DNA from: Pleurotus ostreatus/Saccharomyces cerevisiae fusant | Taxonomy: Eukaryota; Opisthokonta | Direction: 5' to 3' | Assembly (NCBI GenBank): GCA_024196135.1 | Contig: JAMQCK010000004.1 | Location: forward strand, 186,001-250,000 | Length of the DNA stretch: 64,000 nt | In this document: positions 55,101-64,000 of the stretch, piece by piece | Numbering within the stretch: the first letter of the stretch is position 1 | How the letters are laid out: each line of letters begins with the position of its first letter | Program-made: the position numbers and the translations under genes | Notes under the pieces: generated by a model | Database searches by the model: none | The model's input: only the letters and a program-made list of their open reading frames with translations | What the model was told of the DNA's origin: nothing

Positions 55101-57116
55101 ATGCCGCGGCAGCCTCCAGCCCATTCCTTCACCACATTTGGTTGGATATTCTGCTGCTGGATTCTGCTGATATCCTTCCAAGTAAGATGATGCAACAGCT
55201 TCTGCTGGACGAACTGGTGTACTAAGTGAAACTATTTCAACCAGTATGGCTACCACATATCCGTCCTGAATCAGATTCAGGCAGTCATGAGCTGCAAGGC
55301 CCAGCCGCCTGCGATACTCAGTAATGGTCTGCCGACTTGCATACCCATGGATGACTTCACTTTCTCGGTTGTGACCTCTGGTACGTCCTGTTTCGGATCA
55401 GGTGAGGCGTTTGACCTGAGAGGCCATTGCCAGTCTTCACTGTGGGCGGACTCATTGGCAGTATCGGCTCGAACGTTATCAGCGATAAATGGGGTCGCAA
55501 GGGTGCTTCGCGGACAAGCTCTCTGTTCGTCGCTGTCGGTGCGGGGCTTATGGCGGCGAGCAACTCAATATCTATGCTGGCCATTGGAAGGTAAGCGCTA
55601 TTTCATAAGTCCTATCATATGTAGTTGAACACATCTAGAATCCTTGTGGGTGTCGGGGCGGGCATTGGTGAGACCCAAATCGGTCATTTGTGCACCTTTC
55701 CTGACTTTACAAGGCCTCTGTGTTGGCCCCGTCTACCTGGCCGAGATTGCGCCGCCTAAAATCAGCGGCAGTCTTGGTATGCTTATACATCTCTCTGTAT
55801 ACTGCCTATACTCATCTCTTTGTGAAGGCGTCCTGACTCAACTCGGAATCGTCTTCGGTATCATGATCACACAAGCCCTCGGCCTGCGCTTTGCCACGCC
55901 TACCCAATGGCGTCTAGTCCTCTTCATCTCCTGCGCTCTCAGCGTCGCACAGTTCCTCGTGAGCCCCCTCATGCTAGAGTCACCCGCCTGGCTCGGCGGT
56001 CACGGTCATGCGGACGCAAAGCAGCGCGTCACGCAGAGGATTTGGACATTTAAGGATACGGATCGTGAGGGTGAGCCACTTTTGCTGCATTTGAGAATTA
56101 GAGGCGATGAGCTGACGATATCAATTGAAAAGATTACCGCGGCGACGCCGAAGATCCGCTCCTTGGGGACGAAGACGAGGCGGACAGGCGCCGCTCTGAG
56201 TCGCCCCGCCCGCCGATCAACGCGCTCAAGGTCTTCGCCGCGCCAGACCTGCGCAAGCCGCTGTTGATTGTGTCCTTCGCAATGATGTCGCAGCAGATAT
56301 CGGGCATCAATGCTGGTAGGCACACACATTCCGACCTTGCCAGCCCGGGAAATTGCTAATCAGGTCCTGTCGCAGTGCTCTACTACAGCAATGCTATCCT
56401 GTCGAAGGCGCTGCCTGACTTGGGTCCTTTCGTCTCCCTCGGGATCACTATTGTGAATGTGATCATGACGTTCCCGCCGATCTTCCTCATCGAGGTGAGC
56501 AACGATCCCCTTGCATTGTTATTGTACAAGCGTTCTCCCCACTGAACTCGAACTCACCCACGAATCCAGCGCCTCGGCCGCCGCTGGCTCCTTAGCCTGT
56601 CTACCGGCGGCGCCATCATCTCGCTCATCTGCGTCGGCATTGGCCTGGATACCAACCTTACTACGCTTGCCAGTGTGTTTATCATTACCTTTGTCTGGTA
56701 TATTTCAGCCTTTTTTCCTTGCTCGGTGACCGTGCTGATGACCTCTATAAGCTCATTCGCCATTGGTCTCGGACCTGTGCCCTTCGTCATCATCCCGGAG
56801 GTGTCGCCGTACCATGTAAGTATGCCAGCTCTTCTGTCGGCCGCCAACCTTGACTCTGTTCGTAGGCCGTCTCCGCCCTCTCGTCTATTGGCTTGTCTCT
56901 GAACTGTAAGCAACAATCGTTCTGCATCTATCAATCAATCTCTCAGCCACACATCTTCCAGGGATCGTCAACTTTATCGTCGGCCTCATCTTCCTGCCTC
57001 TGCGCAACTTCCTCTCGGGCGGCGACCCGGAGAAGGAGGGAAGGGTGTTCTACGTGTTTGCGGCGGTGCTAGCTGCGTCAATGTTCTCGTTTATGTCGCA
57101 GTATGGGAGGCATTGA
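55101..57116 (+). CDS. MFS sugar transporter of the VPS73/YBR241C type
   Basis: Twelve-helix sugar-porter family protein, probably a vacuolar or plasma-membrane hexose carrier. About thirteen exons with short introns join in phase. Starting MPRQPPAHSFTTFGWIFCCW, exon 2 continues YGYHISVLNQIQAVMSC, the helix-1 motif of this subgroup, then GLPTCIPMDDFTFSVVTS, VFTVGGLIGSIGSNVISDKW and GRKGASRTS. The PESPR-like landmarks include ILVGVGAGIGLCVGPVYLAE, APPKISGSLG and LESPAWLGG. The second half has SQQISGINAVLYYSNAILSK and IERLGRRWLLSLSTGGAI, GLGPVPFVIIPEVSPYHAVS, and the end FYVFAAVLAASMFSFMSQYG. The first intron contains a perfect TACTAA branch site at its 3' end. The protein is shorter at both ends than plasma-membrane Hxt proteins. 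Substrate is unproven. Confidence 0.87.
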
Positions 57117-57328
57117 AAGGCGACGGTAGGAGGATCTGGTTGAATCGTTTGCAGCGACTGCGAATAGTGGAGGTATCATACTGTCGCGGATCTGGAAGGC
57201 TGCTTCGGCTCGTAATATTATTCAGTGCCTCGAGTTCATCCTTCAATGTCCCTTTTGAAGTCGAGCGAAGTGAATTTCCGCGTAGTAGTCAACTGCTCCC
57301 ACACTAGTACAACTTGTCACCCACCATC

Positions 57329-57811
57329 ATGGCCACTGACACTGACAAACCAACCTACCTCTACAAACTTGTCCCCTCGAGCTCCCCAGTGCCGGAGCTA
57401 TCCGCCCTGCCCGAAGCCCTCCCACTCAGCGACCTCGACGCGAAATCCGGCTTCATCCACTTGTCCACTGCGCACCAGGTCGGGGGCACGCTCAAGCACT
57501 TCTTCACTGAGGACCCGCACGTGTGGGTGCTCAAGATCGCGTTCGCGAAGGTGGAGGACAAGATACGGTGGGAAAGCCCCGACGCGAAGGGTGAGTGCGA
57601 TCTGGGATCAGAGGGAAATCGGGTGGTGGGAGCGTGCGGGGTGCTGACGGCGAGTGTAGTGTGCGGCCCGCGACCCGGCGAGGGCCTATTCCCGCACCTG
57701 TATAACGGACCGAAGTTGGGAAAGGCAGAGGTAGAGGACGTGGCTCGCTGGGAAAGGGGAAACGGATGGGATGAAGCACTAGAGAAAGCCAAGAGCTGGC
57801 TCGTGTACTGA
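57329..57811 (+). CDS. DUF952 family protein
   Basis: Exons 57329-57590 and 57660-57811 (69-nt intron, open in frame) give 137 residues, the usual size of this family. The first ATG was chosen; the upstream in-frame start is TTG. Signature residues are YLYKLVPSSSPVP, LDAKSGFIHLSTAHQVGGTL, HVWVLKIAFAKVEDKIRWE and PGEGLFPHLYNGPKLGKAEV. The family is found in bacteria and fungi and its biochemical role is not established. The intact GFIHLS motif suggests a functional copy. Confidence 0.88.
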   Translation: MATDTDKPTYLYKLVPSSSPVPELSALPEALPLSDLDAKSGFIHLSTAHQVGGTLKHFFTEDPHVWVLKIAFAKVEDKIRWESPDAKGECDLGSEGNRVVGACGVLTASVVCGPRPGEGLFPHLYNGPKLGKAEVEDVARWERGNGWDEALEKAKSWLVY

Positions 57812-57895
57812 GTTCAAGTTCGCGGTCGCAATTCCCGCAGCAGGTTCCCGTCAGAACGATACATTGTATTCTACGTGCTACCCCCGGTGGCTCTC

Positions 57896-59956
57896 TTAGC
57901 TACGTCCCCACCAGCCGCCAAGCAAACTGCTGAGGCCCCCTCGCTGCGGAGCGGCGGTTTGCTCGCTCCCTTCTACCGGCGTCTGCGGGCGGTCCTCGAT
58001 CTGCTCCTTCGACTTCGACGGCACCTCCGCCGCGGGGGCCTCCTCCCTGGCTGGCGGCTCTTTACCCGCCCGCGCGTACATTTTCTCAACGTCGTATGGC
58101 ACGTAGTTCATGGCGATGTCGAAGAAGACGGGCTTCTTGTAGGTCTTGTGCGCGTTCGGGTCGAGGGAGCCGCCGTTGTAGGTGAACCAGTCGCGCTTGT
58201 ATTTGAGGGCGTCTTTGGTTAGGGCATCTTCGAGGGCGTCCAGGTCGTCTGATGGGAGGTCGACGGACGTGGAGGATGCAGCCTCAGGGTCGGCAAGCTG
58301 CTGACGCGCTTCGCGAAGGTGGATGCTGGCATGCTGGAGGAGGCTGAGGGCCTCCGCATATTTCTTGAGAGGCGCGTAGCAGCGTGACAAGTATAGGCAT
58401 CTAGAAAGCGGTTACTTATGCGCGGGCGACGCGCGCGGACGATCTGACTCACCTTCTAGCTTTCGAGTAGAAGAGCTTCGCGTCCACGATGGCGGCGACT
58501 CCCGGACTGTCATCCACGATGCTGAGCGTGCGCATCTGCGTGAGACTCTGCACGATCGTGTCGAGCATCTTGACAACTGCGGGGTAGAGTCTTCCATCGA
58601 CAGGCTGCGTAGGCAGTTTCGACTGGTTCGTGCGCTCAGAAGCGAGAAGTGACGACAGCAAAAGCACATCGCGGTGGATTCGCCGGCTGAGAAGCTGGAA
58701 GAGAATATAGTCGTGCACAAAGTGCATGTCTGGCGTCGAAGTAGACGTGCTGGCACCTCTCAGCTATTACCCCCGATTAACAAGCGCAAATCGCATAGTA
58801 GATGTGCACGCTTACCTGCTGCGCCTCTGAGAGCTTCCTCGCCAATTCCTCGGCGTCGCTGAGCGCCGCCAGCACATGATCGTACGCGGCGACATTCTTC
58901 TTCGACGAGCCCTTCTTCGAGTCGAACGCCGCGAGCCGCGTCTCTGCGTCCTGTACCTTCAGCAGCGCGTCCACAAGCTCGGGATTGCGGATCGATACGG
59001 GCTCGCCCTCCCAAACGGGCTCCTTCAACTTGTACCGGTTGTTCTGCCCACCAGAAGCCGTCGCGTCTGCCTTGAGCTTCTGTAGTAGGTCGTTGCATCC
59101 GTCCACGTATTCATTCCGGTTTTTCAAGCCGACCTCCGCGACGATTGCGTCGACGTCGTAGGACTTCTCGCGGCCGAGCTCGTGGGCACAGTATCGGATT
59201 TCGGGGCCAATCGAGTCGGAGAAGAGGGTCGCGAGGGCTTGATCACGGCTCGTGCTTGCCGTCTGCACAAGCTCGTCGAGGAGGCTGCGAGCGACGGCAA
59301 GTTGGACCAGAGCGTCTTCGAACTGCTCCCGGTAGCGAAGGGTCTGGCCATTGAGGACGAGGGTGTAGATGGATGCCTGCACCATGCCATCCGCGGAGAG
59401 GCGGCCCGCGGCGTAGAGAGCCTGGCAGTGGGATAGGAGCTGCGTAGACCAGTGAAGTGCGCGGCGGAAGCGGCCAGACGCAGTATGGCGAAGGGTGCTG
59501 GCCCGATCGGCATTCGCTGGTTGGAGGGAGGATGTGTAGAGCTCCTGGCCGTACGCCCATGCGCGCTCGGCTTCGCATAGCAGGAGCTCGAGGCTGATCG
59601 GGTCGCATGAGTAGGGGCTCAAGAGGGGTGCAATAACACTCACTGTCCATCCCCCATCTTCTCACTGACGAGAGGGGGCAACTTCTTGAAGTCGCGACCC
59701 TTCCCGTGGGTCATCTTCAGCGTAGACCGAAGCCGATGGGTCCTGTTCGCGCAATGCTTCCTGACCAGGGCCTCAATGACATGGTACTGAGCATATTCCG
59801 ACCAGAGACTCACCGATACCGCGCAAAATCATTGTATCGCAGACCGTACGCGTTGCGCTGCTCATTCGCGAGCTGGAGTGCTATCTCTGATGTCAATCAC
59901 GTTCCCCCTCGGCCAGACGGGAGCATACCTCTGAAGTTGAGAGGCTTGTCGGACAT
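57896..59956 (-). CDS. SRP68: Signal recognition particle subunit SRP68
   Basis: Subunit of SRP that binds 7S RNA as a heterodimer with SRP72 and helps co-translational targeting to the ER. The start MSDKPLNFR joins LQLANEQRNAYGLRYNDFAR and YRKHCANRTHRLRSTLKMTH, the conserved RNA-binding entry of SRP68. Long alpha-helical TPR-like parts follow (LLCEAERAWAYGQELYTSSL, SIYTLVLNGQTLRYREQFED, GPEIRYCAHELGREKSYDVD, YDHVLAALSDAEELARKLSE). The C-terminal SRP72-binding region includes DWFTYNGGSLDP and KKPVFFDIAMNYVPYDVEKM, ending SSLLGGWWGRS. Several short introns interrupt the first half. Its start codon is only 131 bp from that of GET3 on the other strand. Confidence 0.93.
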
Positions 59957-60087
59957 TCTAGCAGCCTCTACGACGTTCTGGTGCTTTCGAGGGCAGCGGG
60001 GGATGATATAGACGGTGCCGTGATGGTGGATGCTGAAAAGACGCGCGATCACCGAGAGTGACACGCGCCTCCTTGACCTCGACCACA
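59957..60087. promoter_or_regulatory. 131-bp divergent promoter SRP68/GET3
   Basis: The whole distance between the start codons of two divergent ER-targeting genes is 131 bp, so their promoters and 5' UTRs must overlap. No TATA box was found. Confidence 0.6.
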
Positions 60088-61482
60088 ATGACCGACACCT
60101 TGCCGCCGACCTTGCAGAATGTGCTGGACCAGAAGTCGTTGAAGTGGATATTCTGTGGTGCGTAGCGCGCTAATGCACTCAAAGAACGGTTGCTGATCGT
60201 CTTACAGGAGGAAAGGGTGGTGTAGGCACGTCGAATGTCCAATCCATCTGAGGCTTTCCTTGACGTCCAGTGCAGGGAAGACCACGACCTCATGCTCGCT
60301 CGCGATACAACTAGCCTCAGTCCGAGAGAACGTTCTACTCATCGTACGTGACGCTCGCTGTCGATCAGCGCGGGAAGCATCGCTCACAGCGCCCCCAGTC
60401 TACCGATCCCGCGCACAATCTCTCAGATGCGTTCGGCCAGAAGTTTGGGAAGGACTCCACCAAGGTCAACGGGTTTGATAACCTGTATGCCATGGAGATC
60501 GACCCGAACAGCTCAATCCAGGAGATGGTGGAGAACTGTCCGTGGCGCGCTATCCTGCCTCCACGACGCGTCCTCTGACATTTTCCGGACAGCGGATAAC
60601 AACGGCATGATGGGCAGCATGATGCAAGACTTGGCGTACAGCATACCGGGCGTGGACGAGGCGATGGGCTTTGCGGAGGTCATGAAGTGCGTGGCGTGTG
60701 GTTTCGCTCCTTTGTGCACTTGCTGACTCTGCGAATAGGCATGTCAAGTCCATGGAATTTTCGGTAATTGTGTTCGATACTGCACCTACCGGCCACACAT
60801 TGCGCTTCCTCTCCTTCCCGAGTGTGCTCGAGAACGCACTTGGAAAGCTCAGCTCGCTTGGCTCCCGATTTGGGCCCATGATCAACCAGGTGCGTCTCCT
60901 CCTATGCATCCACTTTGCTGTACCAATGTTTTCCAGTTCTCCAGCATGATGGGTGGCGAGGCTGCGTCTCCGGAGGACATGTTCGCGAAGCTCGATGAGA
61001 TGAGGGCAACTATCACGGAAGTCAACACACAATTCAAGGACCCGGTATGTCATGAGATCACCGAACGTGCAGCACAATTTCTCACTCCCTCGCAGGAAAA
61101 GACGACCTTCATCTGTGTCTGCATCTCTGAATTCCTCTCCTTATATGAGACAGAGCGCTTGGTCCAAGAACTCACCACGTACGGCATTGATACGCATAAC
61201 ATCGTCGTCAACCAGCTTCTCTTCCCCAAAAAATGTACGTCCGGACTGATCCCTTTACTGCTCATGTTCGTTCTGACAAGCCGGACTTCAGCCTCGAACT
61301 GCGAACACTGTCGGGTCAGGCACAAGATGCAGCAGAAATATCTCGCGGAAGCGCACGAGCTTTACGACGAGTTCTTCCATATCATCAAGCTGCCGCTGTT
61401 GACAGAAGAAGTCCGTGGGCCGGAGAAGTTGAAGGAATTCAGCAAGCTCCTGGTCGAGCCATACGAACCCAAGGACGATTAG
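60088..61482 (+). CDS. GET3: GET3 (ArsA-type) tail-anchored protein targeting ATPase
   Basis: Homodimeric cytosolic ATPase that delivers tail-anchored membrane proteins to the ER. Exons 60088-60157, 60208-60225, 60276-60343, 60399-60537, 60593-60686, 60739-60889, 60937-61044, 61096-61234 and 61292-61482 give 325 residues, the usual size. Motifs are CGGKGGVGKTT (deviant Walker A with signature Lys), [20 protein letters not shown] (switch I region), [16 protein letters not shown] (switch II), [32 protein letters not shown] and the zinc-binding CEHC of the dimer interface. The Walker A is assembled over an 18-nt exon and a downstream intron that starts with GC, not GT (AG|GCACGT ... AG), with no in-frame GT alternative that keeps the loop intact. 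Confidence 0.96.
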
Positions 61483-62922
61483 CGGGACAACCGCCTACCT
61501 GCAGTCTTGCACGCTTACAGTAAGAATGCGCCACATGTAGCTCTATATATTGAGGTCGGATTGCGGGTCGATGATGACAACATGGATTGACAAGCCAATA
61601 TTTCCATAGCGGGCACCAGCTTTGTTGTGTACGATTTGGGAATCTTTGGACGACTTTGGATACAACAAAGGGCGCCCAAACGGAGATACCGGCGATGCCC
61701 GAAAGGAAGTTGATGCGGATCACGGGGGCAGTTGAACTTCAACATTTCGGGCACGTTCAGCGCACGCTCACCCAACACTGGCGTGCATACAATGTATGCG
61801 ATCCACCGGGCTTTCCTTTCGAGCGAAGCTCATACAGCTTCCACCGCATGCCCCTTACCCGTGTACCCGTGTTATCCTCGTGCAGCGCTGATCCATACGC
61901 CGTGTGAGGATCGGCCAGCGGACTCAATACGTGCGACCACACCACATAGACTCTTTGAGGAGCGCCCAACACGAGCTATTCATCCTAGGCTACACCGTCG
62001 CCCATATGGTGCTGCCGACTCTCTCATACCCTTGAGGTCGGCGCGCAGCGGGAAAGCACGCGCTCAGCGCGCGTATCACTTGCAAGCTTTCCCATGTACG
62101 AGTTCGCCCTGACGCGCCGCGCGCGGCGTTCGGAAAGCCCCCTAGGTGCTATGGCCGAGAAGTTGCGGATGGGTTACAGGAGACGTCTGTGAACAGGAAT
62201 GGATTCCGGGTTAGATGCCACCGGCAGTTATCCGAAAGCCCCACTCTCCGACGGCGGAGAATTCAAGCCGCAATAAGCCGCAGAGGACTACAAAGCACTG
62301 AAGCAGCGCAGTCCTGATGAGCAAGATCTGAGGTGGGTGGCGATACGATGGGGAGCGAGGTGGCGAAGGGAATTCCGCGCGCCTCGGGGGGTGCAAATAT
62401 ACTGGGATCGTCACTGATCAGCAGGGTTTGCGACGCCTTGGCCCTTGGCGATGGAGTCTGTCGGAGTGGCGCGCAGGAGAAGTGGGCGCTTGCGCTTCCT
62501 TACCTGCGACGCGGAGTCAACGGGCCATACTCGCAGACATCAGAAATCCTTCTCGACGACGACGAAGCCTCGTCGCTGCGCACGAATGGGAAGAAGAGCC
62601 GGGGATAAATAGCCATGATACATATGCACGATTGTGTATACTACAGTGAGCTCGACACGGCGCTTGCGCGCAACTCCGTATTCCCCAGACGACGATGTGT
62701 AGAGCAAGATATATCTAGTATCGTACAAGTACAGGGTGCAAGAATACATAAGCAAGAATATCCAAGAAGAGGGTCATGACCATCGTAAGCGGAAGCAGAC
62801 GTCCCTAGAGAAGCGAAGAAAGAAAAGCGGCATAGAAGTGGGGGTCTGAGTCTACGGCGGAAAGCAAGAGCAACACCGACAGCTAAGGCTGATTGAGGAC
62901 GACTGGAAGAAGCCTAATGGAA
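61483..62922. other. 1.4 kb intergenic region between convergent genes
   Basis: Only short overlapping frames on both strands, none protein-like. No tRNA, repeat array or mobile element was seen. Confidence 0.5.
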
Positions 62923-63996
62923 CTAGTACGGATCGCGCGCGCTGGATATGGGGATGAGGCGCGGCGAGAACGAGGAAGCGGAGGAGGCTGGGGAGATCGA
63001 GCGGGAGGGAGCGCGTACGTGCGAGTAACTCATACGATAGATCCCATAGCGATCGTCCCGCGGCTTCTCGTACCGAATGCTGTCGTAGTCGAAACTCGAC
63101 CGTCGCTGCGAGTACGCCGGCTCTGGGACCTCATCCTCATCGTCCGAGTCTTCCCCGTTCGATTCAGGCGGCGAAAGCGCCGGCTGGGGTGGCGAGTGTA
63201 GATACACCGGTGGTGAATACGGTTTGGGCGGCGGCGGCGTCTGTCCAGGACGCACTGCCGTATGATTGCGGAGATGGCGGCGCATGTTCGAGTTCACGTT
63301 GAACTCCCGCCCGCAATGCGGCCACGGGCAGCGGAAAGCTGTGGGTGGCATCAGCGGATGAGTAGGACGGTCTACCAAGGGATTGTACTTACGTGTCGCG
63401 CCGGTATGGGTGTTGAGGTGGATGCGCAGGCTGCTTGGGCGGTTGAACCGCTTATTGCACGTGGTGCAGACGTGCTTCTTGGTACTGTCCCCGCCCACGT
63501 CCTCTTCGTCACTCGCCGAGATGCCGTCCTCGCGGTGGCCGGCGGAGGGGGCGTCCCGGGCGGTGTAGCCGGTAACAGAGAAGATCATCGACGAGCAGCC
63601 AGCGTCGCGGCGTGGCTCCTCTGGATAGTCCTCGGAGTGACTTCGAGTGGGCCGCACTGCGGAGCGGAGAGAATATCCGTGCGACGCTGTGGATGCAGAC
63701 CGCTGGCGCGAACGGACCGGCGACTGGGGCGCGGGTGGTATCTCGATCCGGTAGGGGGCCGTGGGCGCAGAACGGGGGCCATCATTAACAAGATGAATGT
63801 GACCGCGGTCCGTGTGTGAGCGAGGTTCTTGAACTGAACCAAAGTCAGTACCTCGGACATGACACCTCGTATGAAACTGCTTACTCTGATGCACGCGGGG
63901 AGGGTAAGGATAGGACGCTGTCTGTCTAGGACTGCTCAGGCTTAGGCGTCGGTGAGAGACGGTGGGGGAGGTGGTGTATGAATGCTGTTGAGTCAT
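62923..63996 (-). CDS. Two-finger C2H2 zinc-finger protein (possible edge truncation)
   Basis: Exons 63996-63885, 63833-63393 and 63338-62923 give 322 residues. Introns of 51 and 54 nt are both open in frame. The visible start is MTQQHSYTTSPTVSHRRLSL. Because the window ends four bases upstream, an extra 5' exon cannot be excluded. Two adjoining fingers lie near the middle: CTTCNKRFNRPSSLRIHLNTH and CPWPHCGREFNVNSNMRRHL..H. The second finger with the CPWPHCGREF form is typical of a conserved Agaricomycete group of zinc-finger proteins. Flanks are Ser/Pro-rich, with acidic ESNGEDSDDEDEVPE near the C-terminus. A DNA-binding transcription factor role is inferred. Confidence 0.82.
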   Translation of the reverse strand: MTQQHSYTTSPTVSHRRLSLSSPRQTASYPYPPRVHQSKQFHTRCHVRGTDFGSVQEPRSHTDRGHIHLVNDGPRSAPTAPYRIEIPPAPQSPVRSRQRSASTASHGYSLRSAVRPTRSHSEDYPEEPRRDAGCSSMIFSVTGYTARDAPSAGHREDGISASDEEDVGGDSTKKHVCTTCNKRFNRPSSLRIHLNTHTGATRKYNPLVDRPTHPLMPPTAFRCPWPHCGREFNVNSNMRRHLRNHTAVRPGQTPPPPKPYSPPVYLHSPPQPALSPPESNGEDSDDEDEVPEPAYSQRRSSFDYDSIRYEKPRDDRYGIYRMSYSHVRAPSRSISPASSASSFSPRLIPISSARDPY

Positions 63997-64000
63997 AAGC

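Noticed and set aside
1..64000. CRISPR arrays, rRNA genes, operons, toxin or viral genes, telomeric repeats
   Set aside because: None were seen. Short spaced repeats are absent, neighbouring genes have their own introns and often opposite strands, and no telomere-type hexamer run occurs at either edge.

Overview
The window is nuclear DNA of a filamentous basidiomycete, most likely an Agaricomycete such as a polypore or relative (inference). Genes are closely packed on both strands and cut by many introns of about 45-60 nt with GT(GC)...AG borders. Coding DNA is GC-rich, and housekeeping genes sit between fast-evolving F-box, MYND-finger and zinc-finger genes typical of that class. There are no operons, ribosome binding sites, rRNA genes or CRISPR arrays. 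Gene models were built by joining reading frames at splice sites by eye. Wherever exon coordinates are given, the summed coding length is a multiple of three.

Layout. 0-7 kb: a mitochondrial HotDog thioesterase, a small uncharacterised protein, a UNC93-type membrane protein and one weak small gene. 7-10.6 kb: no convincing protein gene, but an intron-containing tRNA-Leu. 10.6-17.2 kb: two large Ser/Pro-rich unknown proteins flanking a mitochondrial J-domain protein. 17.2-20.9 kb: a decayed MYND fragment, an F-box gene and a coiled-coil protein. 20.9-24.5 kb: a divergent pair, proteasome assembly factor UMP1 and the GID ubiquitin-ligase scaffold Gid1/RanBP9. 24.8-29.6 kb: a TFIIIC subunit, tRNA-Ala, a MYND gene and the splicing factor MFAP1. 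31.4-34.6 kb: a C2H2 protein and an F-box protein.

34.9-43.2 kb: a divergent pair, Ku80 and the STH1/SNF2 remodeller ATPase. 45-49.8 kb: a C2-domain (EEIG1/EHBP1-type) protein converging on the DEAD-box helicase DBP3. 50.2-53.7 kb: a BTB protein and TRAPP subunit Trs31, with start codons only 40 bp apart. 53.8-57.8 kb: a dihydroorotate dehydrogenase-like flavoprotein, a sugar-transporter-family protein and a DUF952 protein. 57.9-61.5 kb: SRP68 and GET3, divergent from a 131 bp gap. 62.9-64 kb: a two-finger C2H2 protein at the right edge.

No obviously new multi-gene system was found. The best leads are gene architecture: divergent pairs whose products act in related processes (SRP68/GET3, UMP1/GID1, Ku80/STH1), Walker A motifs split by introns in all three P-loop ATPases (one across a GC-AG intron), a start codon alone on its exon in UMP1, a long acidic insert in Ku80, and a DHODH-like enzyme with an altered substrate loop.
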